From NCBI GenBank assembly GCA_023398615.1, contig JAEWSD010000244.1:1-32882 (forward strand): a stretch of 32,882 nt of DNA, read 5' to 3'. Position 1 is the stretch's first letter. The number at the start of each line of letters is the position of its first letter. Below are positions 1 to 6,924 of this stretch, piece after piece. Made by a program: the position numbers and the translations under genes. This DNA is from Bacillota bacterium. Lineage in GTDB: Bacteria > Bacillota > Clostridia > Lachnospirales > Lachnospiraceae. Below the pieces are notes generated by a model. The model was not told the origin of the DNA, ran no database searches, and saw nothing but the letters and a program-made list of their open reading frames with translations.

Positions 1-55
1 ATATATATATGATGGTATTCATTAAGAACACTAAATTGGCCTTTTGACACTCTAA

Positions 56-835
56 TCAATTATTTGAGTTAATGATTTGCATCCCTTTATTAATATATTC
101 CGAAAATTCTTTCAGTACGTCGGCGGAGAGACGAGTGTCCGTTATAACGGTATATTCTGCTTTTAGAGGTGCAAACTGTATCAAAGCACGTTTTCCGAAT
201 TTATCACTTTCCGCTAAAAGATATACCTGCCGGCCGGCATGAAGTAATGCTTTTTTTAAGGGCGCTTCCTCATTGGAGGAACAGCTTAAGCCCCATTCCG
301 GAGAAATTGCACAGGGTGCGGCAAATACCTTATCAACATTCAGTTTTTCTATATCCCGGAGGGTATCGACACCGAGAGTATTCGCCATTTTCCTGTGAAC
401 GATTCCGCCTATCAGAACCAAATCCACCATATTTTCAGCATTGATTATATCACAGGCGATAGTTACGGAATTTGTAAATATCTTGATATTTTTAAATTTG
501 CTCAGATAAGGAACCAGTTTTGCTACAGTTGTAGAACCATCCAGAAAAATGGAGTCGTTTTCCTGGATAAAACCGGATGCGATGAAAGCAATGTCTTCTT
601 TATCTGCGTTGTTAAGTACCAGCCTTTCGGAATAGGGAGGATAATAGCCTGTCTTATCAAGCAGAACTGCTCCGCCGTAGGTTTTCTTTAAGAGGCCCTT
701 CTGCTCCATTAATCGTAAATCCCTGCGGATGGAATCATCAGAAATATGAAATAATGCACTTAGCTCCTGGACTTCAACTCTTCCCTTTTCATTTAAGAGC
801 TGCATTATATTTTGATGCCTTTCCTCAATAAACAT
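56..835 (-). CDS. DeoR-family transcriptional regulator
   Basis: Sugar-metabolism type repressor of about 259 residues, the usual family length. Residues 1-57 form a DeoR winged helix-turn-helix (SDDSIRRDLRLMEQKG followed by the typical KTYGGAV turn). The rest is a DeoR C-terminal sensor domain with a DGSTTVAKL phosphate-binding type loop and the IGG motif; family members sense phosphorylated sugars. A TTG 18 bases upstream is in frame, but AAGGGAG lies about eight bases before the ATG at 835, so the ATG is preferred. The gene diverges from the MocA-like gene at 1071, which is the likeliest target together with itself. The inducer cannot be read from the sequence. Confidence 0.9.
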   Translation of the reverse strand: MFIEERHQNIMQLLNEKGRVEVQELSALFHISDDSIRRDLRLMEQKGLLKKTYGGAVLLDKTGYYPPYSERLVLNNADKEDIAFIASGFIQENDSIFLDGSTTVAKLVPYLSKFKNIKIFTNSVTIACDIINAENMVDLVLIGGIVHRKMANTLGVDTLRDIEKLNVDKVFAAPCAISPEWGLSCSSNEEAPLKKALLHAGRQVYLLAESDKFGKRALIQFAPLKAEYTVITDTRLSADVLKEFSEYINKGMQIINSNN

Positions 836-876
836 AAAAAAACTCCCTTCCAATTTTGATTCTTTTGTTTATTTAA

Positions 877-905
877 ATTTTAATTGATTTAGCTGAAAAA
901 GTAAA
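877..905 (-). promoter_or_regulatory. Candidate sigma-A promoter of the DeoR-type gene
   Basis: On the minus strand TTTACT (900-905) and TAAAAT (877-882) are separated by exactly 17 bases, about 40 bases upstream of the start codon. A TTCACG word on the same strand (912-917) sits just upstream and matches the repeats on the other side of the intergenic region. Confidence 0.5.
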
Positions 906-966
906 TAGAATCGTGAAAAAACAGGAATGATTATGTTACAGTTCACTCATAACAAGCAAAAATCTT

Positions 967-1003
967 ATTCACGAACGTTAATATTTAATTCACGTATGTT
1001 CAT
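967..1003 (+). promoter_or_regulatory. Candidate DeoR operator: direct repeats
   Basis: Two similar 16-base words, ATTCACGAACGTTAAT (967-982) and ATTCACGTATGTTCAT (988-1003), start 21 bases apart, which is two helical turns and places them on the same DNA face. A weaker related word, TTCACTCATAAC, lies at 942-953. They end just before the -35 box of the gene at 1071. That the DeoR-type protein binds here is inference from position. Confidence 0.4.
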
Positions 1004-1011
1004 ATTTTATC

Positions 1012-1040
1012 TTGATTATTCATATTTCTTGTGCTATAAT
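1012..1040 (+). promoter_or_regulatory. Sigma-A promoter of the MocA-like gene
   Basis: TTGATT (1012-1017) and a consensus TATAAT (1035-1040) are separated by 17 bases. The start site would fall about 25 bases before the ATG at 1071. Confidence 0.7.
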
Positions 1041-1070
1041 AACAAAAAGAGTGAAGGAGTGAGTAATCAT

Positions 1071-2057
1071 ATGGATAAGTTAAAAGTGGGGTTGATTGGA
1101 TTTGGATCATGGACGAGGAACGCATATCTTCCGGCCTTGAAGTATGACGGACGTGCGACGGTAGCCGCAGTTACGGCGGCCTCCGAGAAGACGAGAATGA
1201 TAGCGGGAGGAATGTTTGGGACGGAAGCGGTTGTTTATGACAGCTATGTGAAACTACTGAATCATAAGGAACTGGATGCGGTGATGATTGCGGTACCGGA
1301 TGATATCCATCAGGAAATTTTAGCTGCTGCAATTGATTCTTCCATTCCGGTATTTTATGAACCGCCGATTGCGGTGACACGGGAGCAGATTCCAGTCATG
1401 TCGGAACGGATACTTCAGGCAGAACAGATTATTTATGCCAATCTGGAGCTTGGATTTCATCCTGCAATAGACAGGGCAATCCAAATACTAAACAGCAATG
1501 CGGTCGGGTCCTTACAGAATGCATCGATTGACCTGCATGCCGGCTGGGGGAGCTCTTATTCGGAACTGTGTCTGCTTAACCGTATGTCCTGCTGGTATGT
1601 CAGTGTATTAAATCGGATTATCGGCTGCCTTCCCTACCGTGTACTGGTGCTTGATGGTCACGGAAGTCCGGGGCGTATGCAGGCTGTCAGCACCGGAATA
1701 TATGATTACAATGGAATATGGGGAAGCTTTCGTGCAAATGTCAACAGCCCGGAGGAATTGTCAATTAAATTAGAAATAGTCGGCAATAATGGCGTCATTT
1801 CTGTCGATTATTTTACCGGCAGGATACGTTATCGCACCAATCATGAAAAAGAGTGGATTGTTGAAAGCTATCCCTGTATAACTCCATATGCCGACTGGCC
1901 TGGTGTACGGGAATCCGTAACAGCATTTTTGGACAGTGTGATAAAGAAGGAGGGATGCTGCGGCAACGGGAAGGAGGTTTCACAGCTTAATCAGATCGGA
2001 CTTGCCGCGGAGGAATCCAAAGATTCCGGGGAATGGGCCTGGGTAAACTATCGCTGA
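1071..2057 (+). CDS. Gfo/Idh/MocA-like protein, probably divergent or catalytically altered
   Basis: Protein of 328 residues. Residues 5-100 form a Rossmann nucleotide-binding fold of the Gfo/Idh/MocA family (VGLIGFGSWTRNAYLPAL; AVPDDIHQEI). Members are NAD(P)-dependent sugar or cyclitol oxidoreductases. The family's EKP motif, whose lysine helps catalysis, reads Glu97-Pro98-Pro99 here. The usual glycine-rich stretch with Asp and His near residue 180 is replaced by MSCWYVSVLNRIIG, so ordinary dehydrogenase activity is doubtful. The frame extends upstream to 927, but AAGGAG at 1054-1059 and the promoter at 1012-1040 support the ATG at 1071. It diverges from a DeoR-type regulator, suggesting sugar-responsive control. 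Substrate unknown. Confidence 0.8.
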   Translation: MDKLKVGLIGFGSWTRNAYLPALKYDGRATVAAVTAASEKTRMIAGGMFGTEAVVYDSYVKLLNHKELDAVMIAVPDDIHQEILAAAIDSSIPVFYEPPIAVTREQIPVMSERILQAEQIIYANLELGFHPAIDRAIQILNSNAVGSLQNASIDLHAGWGSSYSELCLLNRMSCWYVSVLNRIIGCLPYRVLVLDGHGSPGRMQAVSTGIYDYNGIWGSFRANVNSPEELSIKLEIVGNNGVISVDYFTGRIRYRTNHEKEWIVESYPCITPYADWPGVRESVTAFLDSVIKKEGCCGNGKEVSQLNQIGLAAEESKDSGEWAWVNYR

Positions 2058-2072
2058 ACCGGCTGCAGCAGC

Positions 2073-2285
2073 TTATTCAAAGATGAATATATCTTCAATC
2101 GGTACTTTTACGGCTCTTGAGATATCAACGGCTAATTTAAGGGAGGGATTATATCTTCCTGCCTCCAGACGTATTATGGTTTCCCTTCGTACTTTAACCT
2201 TAACTGCCAGTTCGTCCTGTGTCATACCTGCCAATTGCCTGTATTTCTTTAAATTACATATAAATTCTGTCATAGTCTCAATCAC
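2073..2285 (-). CDS. XRE-family small repressor
   Basis: A 70-residue protein that is essentially one Cro/C1-type helix-turn-helix: MTQDELAVKVKVRRETIIRLEAGRYNPSLKLAVDISRAVKVPIEDIF. The spacing of helices and the terminal F-E resemble the small YgzD/YozG-type regulators of Firmicutes. The start is taken as GTG at 2285 because GGAGGAG lies immediately upstream and the GTG overlaps the stop of the preceding gene as GTGA, implying translational coupling. An ATG four codons later is less well placed. It is cotranscribed with the membrane protein upstream and probably binds the two palindromes at 2676-2712. It converges with the MocA-like gene with only 15 bases between stops. Confidence 0.9.
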   Translation of the reverse strand: MIETMTEFICNLKKYRQLAGMTQDELAVKVKVRRETIIRLEAGRYNPSLKLAVDISRAVKVPIEDIFIFE

Positions 2286-2653
2286 TTCTCCTCCAGAATA
2301 TATAATTTGACGGCGTAAGCAAGTATCAATGAGGCGTATATGACGGATAATGCAAATATAAGTATTTCCTTTATCGGGTTGAAAAGAACAGATATGATGA
2401 GTAAAACGGTAAGTTCTATTAATGCCAGATTGCAGACAAATACTTTGGCTGCTTTAAAATTTTCGAGGTACCTTTCATCAGGAATAGCGATATTAATTTT
2501 CGAAATCCAAAAGCAGGAAAAATAAGCGAAGAACGCGAACATGCATAATGAACGGATATCCTTTGTGATAAAATAATCGAAACCTCCAAACCCTAAAAAA
2601 CCCAGAAATCCTGAATACTTATTAAACTTATGGCTTTTTGTTATACTTTTCAT
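2282..2653 (-). CDS. Small multi-pass membrane protein paired with the XRE repressor (DUF3796-like)
   Basis: A 123-residue protein with about three hydrophobic segments (roughly residues 14-28, 35-55 and 73-118). The N-terminal YSGFLGFLGFGGFDYF, followed by a hydrophobic stretch and a DERY motif, resembles the small DUF3796 membrane proteins often encoded beside XRE regulators; this assignment is from memory of the family and not certain. AAAGGAG lies about ten bases before the ATG. It is first in a two-gene unit and its stop overlaps the regulator's GTG start. Function is unknown. The pairing with a self-regulating repressor suggests a membrane stress or sensing module. Confidence 0.7.
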   Translation of the reverse strand: MKSITKSHKFNKYSGFLGFLGFGGFDYFITKDIRSLCMFAFFAYFSCFWISKINIAIPDERYLENFKAAKVFVCNLALIELTVLLIISVLFNPIKEILIFALSVIYASLILAYAVKLYILEEK

Positions 2654-2675
2654 AAATTGTCGACTCCTTTCCCGG

Positions 2676-2712
2676 GTGATATAATTATCACTTTATGTGA
2701 TAAATATATCAC
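2676..2712 (-). promoter_or_regulatory. Twin palindromic operators of the XRE pair
   Basis: Two 16-base inverted repeats share the form GTGATA-N4-TATCAC: GTGATATAATTATCAC at 2676-2691 and GTGATAAATATATCAC at 2697-2712. All twelve arm bases are the same in both. Their centres are 21 bases apart, two helical turns, as expected for cooperative dimer binding. The upstream copy covers the -10 box and the other covers the start site, the arrangement for repression. Binding by the XRE protein is inferred. Confidence 0.7.
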
Positions 2713-2731
2713 CTGTTATTTGTTCTGTCAA
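2703..2731 (-). promoter_or_regulatory. Sigma-A promoter of the membrane protein / XRE unit
   Basis: On the minus strand a perfect TTGACA (2726-2731) and TATATT (2703-2708) are separated by 17 bases. The -10 lies inside the first palindrome, so occupancy would block RNA polymerase. Confidence 0.75.
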
Positions 2732-2774
2732 GAATAATTTTTTAATTTAGGTAAAGAATCTCATAGAGATTTAG

Positions 2775-2803
2775 TTGAATAATTTTACCTGAACCACTAT
2801 AAT
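2775..2803 (+). promoter_or_regulatory. Sigma-A promoter of the nucleoside phosphorylase operon
   Basis: TTGAAT (2775-2780) and consensus TATAAT (2798-2803) with a 17-base spacer, about 25 bases before the start codon of the phosphorylase. Confidence 0.7.
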
Positions 2804-2828
2804 TAGGATAAGACAGGAGGTATTGCGT

Positions 2829-4154
2829 ATGCGGATGTACGATATGATCACAAAGAAGAAATGCGGAAAAAGCTTAACCGCGGAGGAGATAAGCTATATT
2901 GTCCGGGGATTCACCTGCGGTGAGATACCGGATTATCAGATGTCTGCTTTCTTAATGGCCGTCTGCCTCAAGGGGATGGATAAGGAAGAAACGATTGCTC
3001 TTACGACGGCAATGGCTCATAGCGGGGATATGCTTGACTTATCGGCTGTTGAAGGGATTAAGGCGGATAAACACAGTACGGGAGGAGTAGGCGATAAAAC
3101 TTCACTCGTAGTAAGCCCTATGGTGGCTTCCCTGGGTGTTCCGGTTGCGAAAATGTCCGGAAGAGGATTAGGACATACCGGAGGTACCATTGACAAACTG
3201 GAGAGCTTTTCCGGGTTCTCTACTTCCTTATCGACGGAACAGTTCTTTCAGAATGTAAACAGTATGAAGCTTTCTATCGTGGGACAAACTGCTAATCTGG
3301 CTCCGGCGGACAAGAAAATCTATGCGCTGAGGGATGTTACCGCGACAGTGGACAACATATCGCTTATTGCAAGCAGTATTATGAGCAAAAAGATCGCTTC
3401 CGGTGCCGATGTAATCGTTCTGGATGTAAAGACCGGAAGCGGCGCCTTTATGAAAACTCTGGAAGATTCCGTAGCCCTTGCCAAGGCTATGGTGGAGATT
3501 GGTACGGGGGTCGGAAGAGAAACCTATGCCGTAATTACCGACATGAACCAGCCGCTCGGCAGAACGGTGGGCAATGCCGTTGAGGTGGAGGAGGCCATAC
3601 AGACCCTGAAAGGGGAAGGACCGGAGGATTTGCTGGAGGTAAGTCTTGCGCTCGGCGGATATATGCTGCTTGGCACGAAGAAGGCGGCAACCTTCGAAGA
3701 AGGGCGTAAGCTGCTGCTTAAAACGATTGAGGACGGAAATGCTCTGGCTAAGCTTGCTGAATTCGTACGTGCCCAGGGAGGGGATGACAGTGCGGTTTAT
3801 CATCCGGAATTATTACCGAAGGCCTCCCTGCGGGAGGAAATTGCCGCCGACCGTGCCGGATATATCTCCAATATCGTAACGGATGAGGTCGGCATGACTT
3901 CGTTAATCCTTGGCGGCGGGCGTGAGACCAAGGACAGCACAATTGACTTAAGCGTCGGTATCAGAATACTTAAGAAGCTTGGGGACAAGGTGGAAAAAGG
4001 GGAGGCTTTGGCCGTTCTATATGCAAATGACGGTGATAAGCTGAACGCGGCTAAGCTCAGGTATCGGAATGCGGTTACGATCGGGGCGGAGAAGCCGGCA
4101 CCGGTTAAAACGATCTATGGTATTGTAACAAAGGACGGATTGACATTGATATGA
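2829..4154 (+). CDS. pdp: Pyrimidine-nucleoside phosphorylase
   Basis: Cytosolic enzyme that phosphorolyses uridine, thymidine or deoxyuridine to the base and (deoxy)ribose-1-phosphate (EC 2.4.2.2 in Firmicutes; the related DeoA is thymidine-specific). The 441-residue length fits the family. The phosphate-binding KHSTGGVGDK is at residues 81-90, and the family signature SGRGLGHTGGTIDKLES starts near 110. The C-terminal lobe has the expected alpha/beta domain ending in VGIRILKKLGDKVEKGEALAVLYAND. AGGAGG at 2815-2820 is eight bases before the ATG at 2829, which rules against a TTG six bases upstream. The stop overlaps the next gene by ATGA. No other deo or cdd genes are adjacent. Confidence 0.95.
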   Translation: MRMYDMITKKKCGKSLTAEEISYIVRGFTCGEIPDYQMSAFLMAVCLKGMDKEETIALTTAMAHSGDMLDLSAVEGIKADKHSTGGVGDKTSLVVSPMVASLGVPVAKMSGRGLGHTGGTIDKLESFSGFSTSLSTEQFFQNVNSMKLSIVGQTANLAPADKKIYALRDVTATVDNISLIASSIMSKKIASGADVIVLDVKTGSGAFMKTLEDSVALAKAMVEIGTGVGRETYAVITDMNQPLGRTVGNAVEVEEAIQTLKGEGPEDLLEVSLALGGYMLLGTKKAATFEEGRKLLLKTIEDGNALAKLAEFVRAQGGDDSAVYHPELLPKASLREEIAADRAGYISNIVTDEVGMTSLILGGGRETKDSTIDLSVGIRILKKLGDKVEKGEALAVLYANDGDKLNAAKLRYRNAVTIGAEKPAPVKTIYGIVTKDGLTLI

Positions 4155-4753
4155 GAAAGGAGAAACCGATATTGGAGGAAGGGAACAAACGTGCACTGCC
4201 GAAACCGGGAGAATTCTACAGGCATTTTAAAGATAAGCTTTATCAGGTCATCACGGTGGCAAACCATTCGGAAACCGGGGAGAAGCTGGTGATATACCAG
4301 GCTTTATACGGTAATTTCGGTGTCTATGCGAGACCGCTCGACATGTTCCTCAGTGAAGTGGACAGGGAGAAATATCCGGATACAGGGCAGAATTACCGTT
4401 TTGAACTTGTGGTAATGGAAGAGCGTTACCCTGAGCTAAGTAACGTTCAGGAAGAAAAGCTCCGGCAAGAAGTCTCGGAGCTGATGGAAAAACCGGAGGA
4501 TACCGGCGTACCATATAGTGAGGCTGATGGTCAGGTGGATTCCGTACTGCTTGCTTTCCTGGAAGCGGAATCCTATGAGGAAAAGCTGATTATTCTCACC
4601 GGCAACCGGAAACATATCGGCGACAAGCTGCTGAACGATATGGCTGCTTCCATTGATTGTACCATTGACGAAGGAAGTCTGGAGGAACGCTATAACGGGC
4701 TATTGTTCTGTCTTCAGACCTTTGCGCGCTTTGAAAGCAGCAGGCTGCGCTGA
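4151..4753 (+). CDS. DUF1653 domain protein
   Basis: A 200-residue soluble protein. Residues 17-85 match the DUF1653 pattern: PGEFYRHFKDKLYQVI, then HSETGEKLVIYQALYG, then VYARPLDMFLSEVD. Domain function is unknown; many members are a single domain under 100 residues. Here an acidic, helical C-terminal extension of about 110 residues follows, which I do not recognise. The ATG overlaps the phosphorylase stop by four bases and has no strong ribosome site of its own, so translation is probably coupled. No clear terminator follows in the next 100 bases. Confidence 0.8.
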   Translation: MRKEKPILEEGNKRALPKPGEFYRHFKDKLYQVITVANHSETGEKLVIYQALYGNFGVYARPLDMFLSEVDREKYPDTGQNYRFELVVMEERYPELSNVQEEKLRQEVSELMEKPEDTGVPYSEADGQVDSVLLAFLEAESYEEKLIILTGNRKHIGDKLLNDMAASIDCTIDEGSLEERYNGLLFCLQTFARFESSRLR

Positions 4754-4814
4754 CCTTTTAGAATTGCAATTGCAGGGAATCCGGCACTTTAAGTAATATT
4801 TTGCATAAGATACA

Positions 4815-4839
4815 TATTGGATGTACTTATTATCCAATA
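4815..4839. promoter_or_regulatory. Inverted repeat upstream of the YmaF-like gene
   Basis: TATTGGAT (4815-4822) and ATCCAATA (4832-4839) are perfect 8-base complements around a 9-base loop, ending five bases before the AAGGAG at 4844-4849. This could be an operator or an RNA hairpin that affects ribosome access. No U-tract follows, so a terminator is unlikely. Confidence 0.4.
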
Positions 4840-4858
4840 AATTAAGGAGCGGATTCCT

Positions 4859-5212
4859 ATGAAATATATAAAAACCAATTTTGTTTACAATCCATGTCCA
4901 CTTTTACCGAAGCATGTGCATGAGGTCCAGGGGAATGTTGATATTACGGAAATAGACGGTTCCTCACATAACCATAATTTTGTTGCCGTAACGGAGGAAG
5001 CGATACCGGTCGGGACCAGCGACCATATTCATGAGGTCAGATTTACCACGGATACCTTCGATAATCATTCCCATGAATTTCATGGGAAAACCACGGGGGC
5101 AATACCGGTCGGGGACCGTCATGTGCACTTTTTAAAGGCCGAGACAGAACCTTGTGAAGGACATAATCATAAGTTCAGGCTGGTAACCTTCCTCGACGAT
5201 ACGATTATTTAG
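4859..5212 (+). CDS. YmaF-like histidine-rich protein
   Basis: A 117-residue soluble protein without signal peptide. It has six His-x-His pairs, at residues 19/21, 37/39, 56/58, 70/72, 88/90 and 102/104, arranged as three repeats of the form HxHE followed by a second HxH. This matches the repetitive YmaF family of Firmicutes, whose function is not established. The regular His pairs suggest metal binding, but that is inference. AAGGAG lies nine bases before the ATG. The gene stands alone, with its own leader inverted repeat upstream and a promoter for the next gene downstream. Confidence 0.75.
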   Translation: MKYIKTNFVYNPCPLLPKHVHEVQGNVDITEIDGSSHNHNFVAVTEEAIPVGTSDHIHEVRFTTDTFDNHSHEFHGKTTGAIPVGDRHVHFLKAETEPCEGHNHKFRLVTFLDDTII

Positions 5213-5241
5213 AGCTTCACCGGTTGCAATATAAATTTAAT

Positions 5242-5270
5242 TTGTAATTTACATCCATAAAAGGTATAAT
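5242..5270 (+). promoter_or_regulatory. Sigma-A promoter of the TraB/GumN gene
   Basis: TTGTAA (5242-5247) and consensus TATAAT (5265-5270), spacer 17 bases, about 37 bases before the ATG at 5308. Confidence 0.65.
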
Positions 5271-5307
5271 TTTACCATATTGATAAAATCAGAAAGGAAT
5301 AAACAAA

Positions 5308-6756
5308 ATGAGAAAAAGACTACTGACAGTTATTATGATACTTTCGCTTTGTATTACCGGCATTTGTATTCCGATGCCGGGAACCGGAGTGAGCGCAGCG
5401 GTAAAAGGGAATAATTATGTTCCGATATTCAGCGAGTGGGCTACCGAAGACCTGATGACAGGCGACCGGTATGACATATATCCGCTAAGCTGGTATGAGG
5501 ATACCCTGACCGGACCTGTAACCAAAGAGCAGATGGAGGTCCTGGCAGACGGTCTGACGGAAAAGATAGGCAAGGCAAAGGGAGTTCGTACCGCAACAGG
5601 CTCGGCGATTGAAGTTAAGGACGGCATGACGGTGCAGGAAGTACTTAACGCGTTTTATACCGTGATATCCGAACAAGTATATGACAAGGACATAGACCTT
5701 AACGATACCTTCGGAGTTGAGTCCTTTATGAAGGAGAAGGGCATCTTTACCGGAAAGAACGGCGAACGCGGAATAACGGAGAAATGCAGCACGGAACAGG
5801 CATGTGTTTTTGCCGTAAGGCTGGTAACGTATGTATATGATCAATTGGATGCGGCAAGCAAGGGCTTTCTGTGGGAAGTAAAAAAAGGGGATAACACCGC
5901 GTATCTTCTCGGATCTATTCATGCCGCAGACTATGATATCTATCCTTTCAGTGAAAAGATGATGGACGCTTTCCGTAATTCCGACGCACTGGTAGTGGAA
6001 GTGGATTTAAATGATGAGGAAGGTATGGCTGAATTTACATCCCTGCTTGTTTATTCGGACGGAACAACCTTAAAGGATCATGTTTCCGAGGAATGCTATA
6101 ACAGAACCATTAAGACGGCGGCTTCCTACGGTTTATCCGAACCTGTAGTGGCAAGCCTGAAAGCCTGGTATCTGTCTAACTTCTTTACCGTGATGGCAAC
6201 AGCCTCGGGAGATAGCAGCGAAGCGCTCACCGCAGTATCACTTGGAATCGACAACAGTTTTATGACCGATGCCGTTATCAGCGGCAAGCCGGTCCTGGAG
6301 ATAGAAGGATACGAAAAGCAGGGCAAGATGTTTGACGGATTTTCCGAAGAACTGCAGGAATACCTGCTGACCGGCAGTATGGATGAACTGGATAAGTCAC
6401 TGGAAGGAGCAGCAGTCACGGAGAACACTTCGGATAACCTGATTGAACGTTGGCTGAAAGCATGGCATGACGGGAACATAGAGGCTTTTGAGAGTGCTTA
6501 CAGTGCGGAAGATGAGGTATTGGGAGATACCTTCAGCAGCAGTACGGACGGTAAAATACAAGATCTGATGTATGAGTATTATACCGCATTACTAACCGAC
6601 AGGGATAAAGGTATGGCAGAATACATTGACGGGTTGTTGAATCAAAAGGGTAAGAATACTTATTTCGTTGTCGTAGGCTCCCTGCATTATTTAAGTGACT
6701 ATAGCGTATTGGATATCTTAAAGGAAAAAGGATATGATATAGTACAAATAAAATAA
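5308..6756 (+). CDS. Secreted TraB/GumN family protein with SLH-like N-terminal region
   Basis: A 482-residue exported protein. Residues 1-30 form a signal peptide (MRKRLLTVIMILSLC..., likely cut after VSA). Residues 35-180 resemble degenerate S-layer-homology units (ATEDLMTGDRYDIYPL, ITEKCSTEQACVFAVRLV). From about residue 188 to the end is a TraB/GumN (Tiki-like) domain with both family GxxH motifs, GSIH (202-205) and GSLH (457-460), plus EVD and EIEGYEKQ segments supplying acidic ligands. Tiki proteins are metal-dependent proteases; bacterial members are mostly uncharacterised, so a cell-surface peptidase role is inferred. AAAGGA precedes the ATG. Monocistronic by its promoter and the downstream hairpin. 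Confidence 0.85.
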   Translation: MRKRLLTVIMILSLCITGICIPMPGTGVSAAVKGNNYVPIFSEWATEDLMTGDRYDIYPLSWYEDTLTGPVTKEQMEVLADGLTEKIGKAKGVRTATGSAIEVKDGMTVQEVLNAFYTVISEQVYDKDIDLNDTFGVESFMKEKGIFTGKNGERGITEKCSTEQACVFAVRLVTYVYDQLDAASKGFLWEVKKGDNTAYLLGSIHAADYDIYPFSEKMMDAFRNSDALVVEVDLNDEEGMAEFTSLLVYSDGTTLKDHVSEECYNRTIKTAASYGLSEPVVASLKAWYLSNFFTVMATASGDSSEALTAVSLGIDNSFMTDAVISGKPVLEIEGYEKQGKMFDGFSEELQEYLLTGSMDELDKSLEGAAVTENTSDNLIERWLKAWHDGNIEAFESAYSAEDEVLGDTFSSSTDGKIQDLMYEYYTALLTDRDKGMAEYIDGLLNQKGKNTYFVVVGSLHYLSDYSVLDILKEKGYDIVQIK

Positions 6757-6810
6757 GTTAGTAATTGATAAATAAATTGGAAAATAGTCCCAATTAATGA
6801 AAATGCGACG

Positions 6811-6835
6811 GGCATCCTGTTTACTTCGGGATGCC
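6811..6835 (+). terminator. Weak hairpin after the TraB/GumN gene
   Basis: GGCATCC (6811-6817) pairs perfectly with GGATGCC (6829-6835) across an 11-base loop, 55 bases after the stop. The following bases (TGTTGTG) are not a real U-tract, so termination would be weak. The loop also contains the possible -35 of the next gene. Confidence 0.4.
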
Positions 6836-6849
6836 TGTTGTGATATAAT
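6820..6849 (+). promoter_or_regulatory. Candidate promoter of the mtnA-like gene
   Basis: A consensus TATAAT at 6844-6849 has TTTACT (6820-6825, spacer 18) or TTACTT (spacer 17) upstream. The -35 lies in the loop of the preceding hairpin. The predicted leader to the start at 6925 is about 70 bases. Confidence 0.5.
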
Positions 6850-6924
6850 GAAATATATTGATGAGTGGAGGGGCCTTAACTAACCTTGACATTAATATGT
6901 GGAATAAGGCAGATGGGAGCAGGT

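Noticed and set aside
1..55. AT dinucleotide run at the window start as a repeat or terminator
   Set aside because: Only ten bases of alternating AT and no hairpin with a U-tract; nothing supportable before the DeoR stop.
3228..3803. A 191-codon open frame on the minus strand inside the nucleoside phosphorylase gene
   Set aside because: Fully antisense to a strongly conserved enzyme, no ribosome site and no recognisable domain; a shadow frame. The same holds for the other long antisense frames in the ABC, ger and activase genes.
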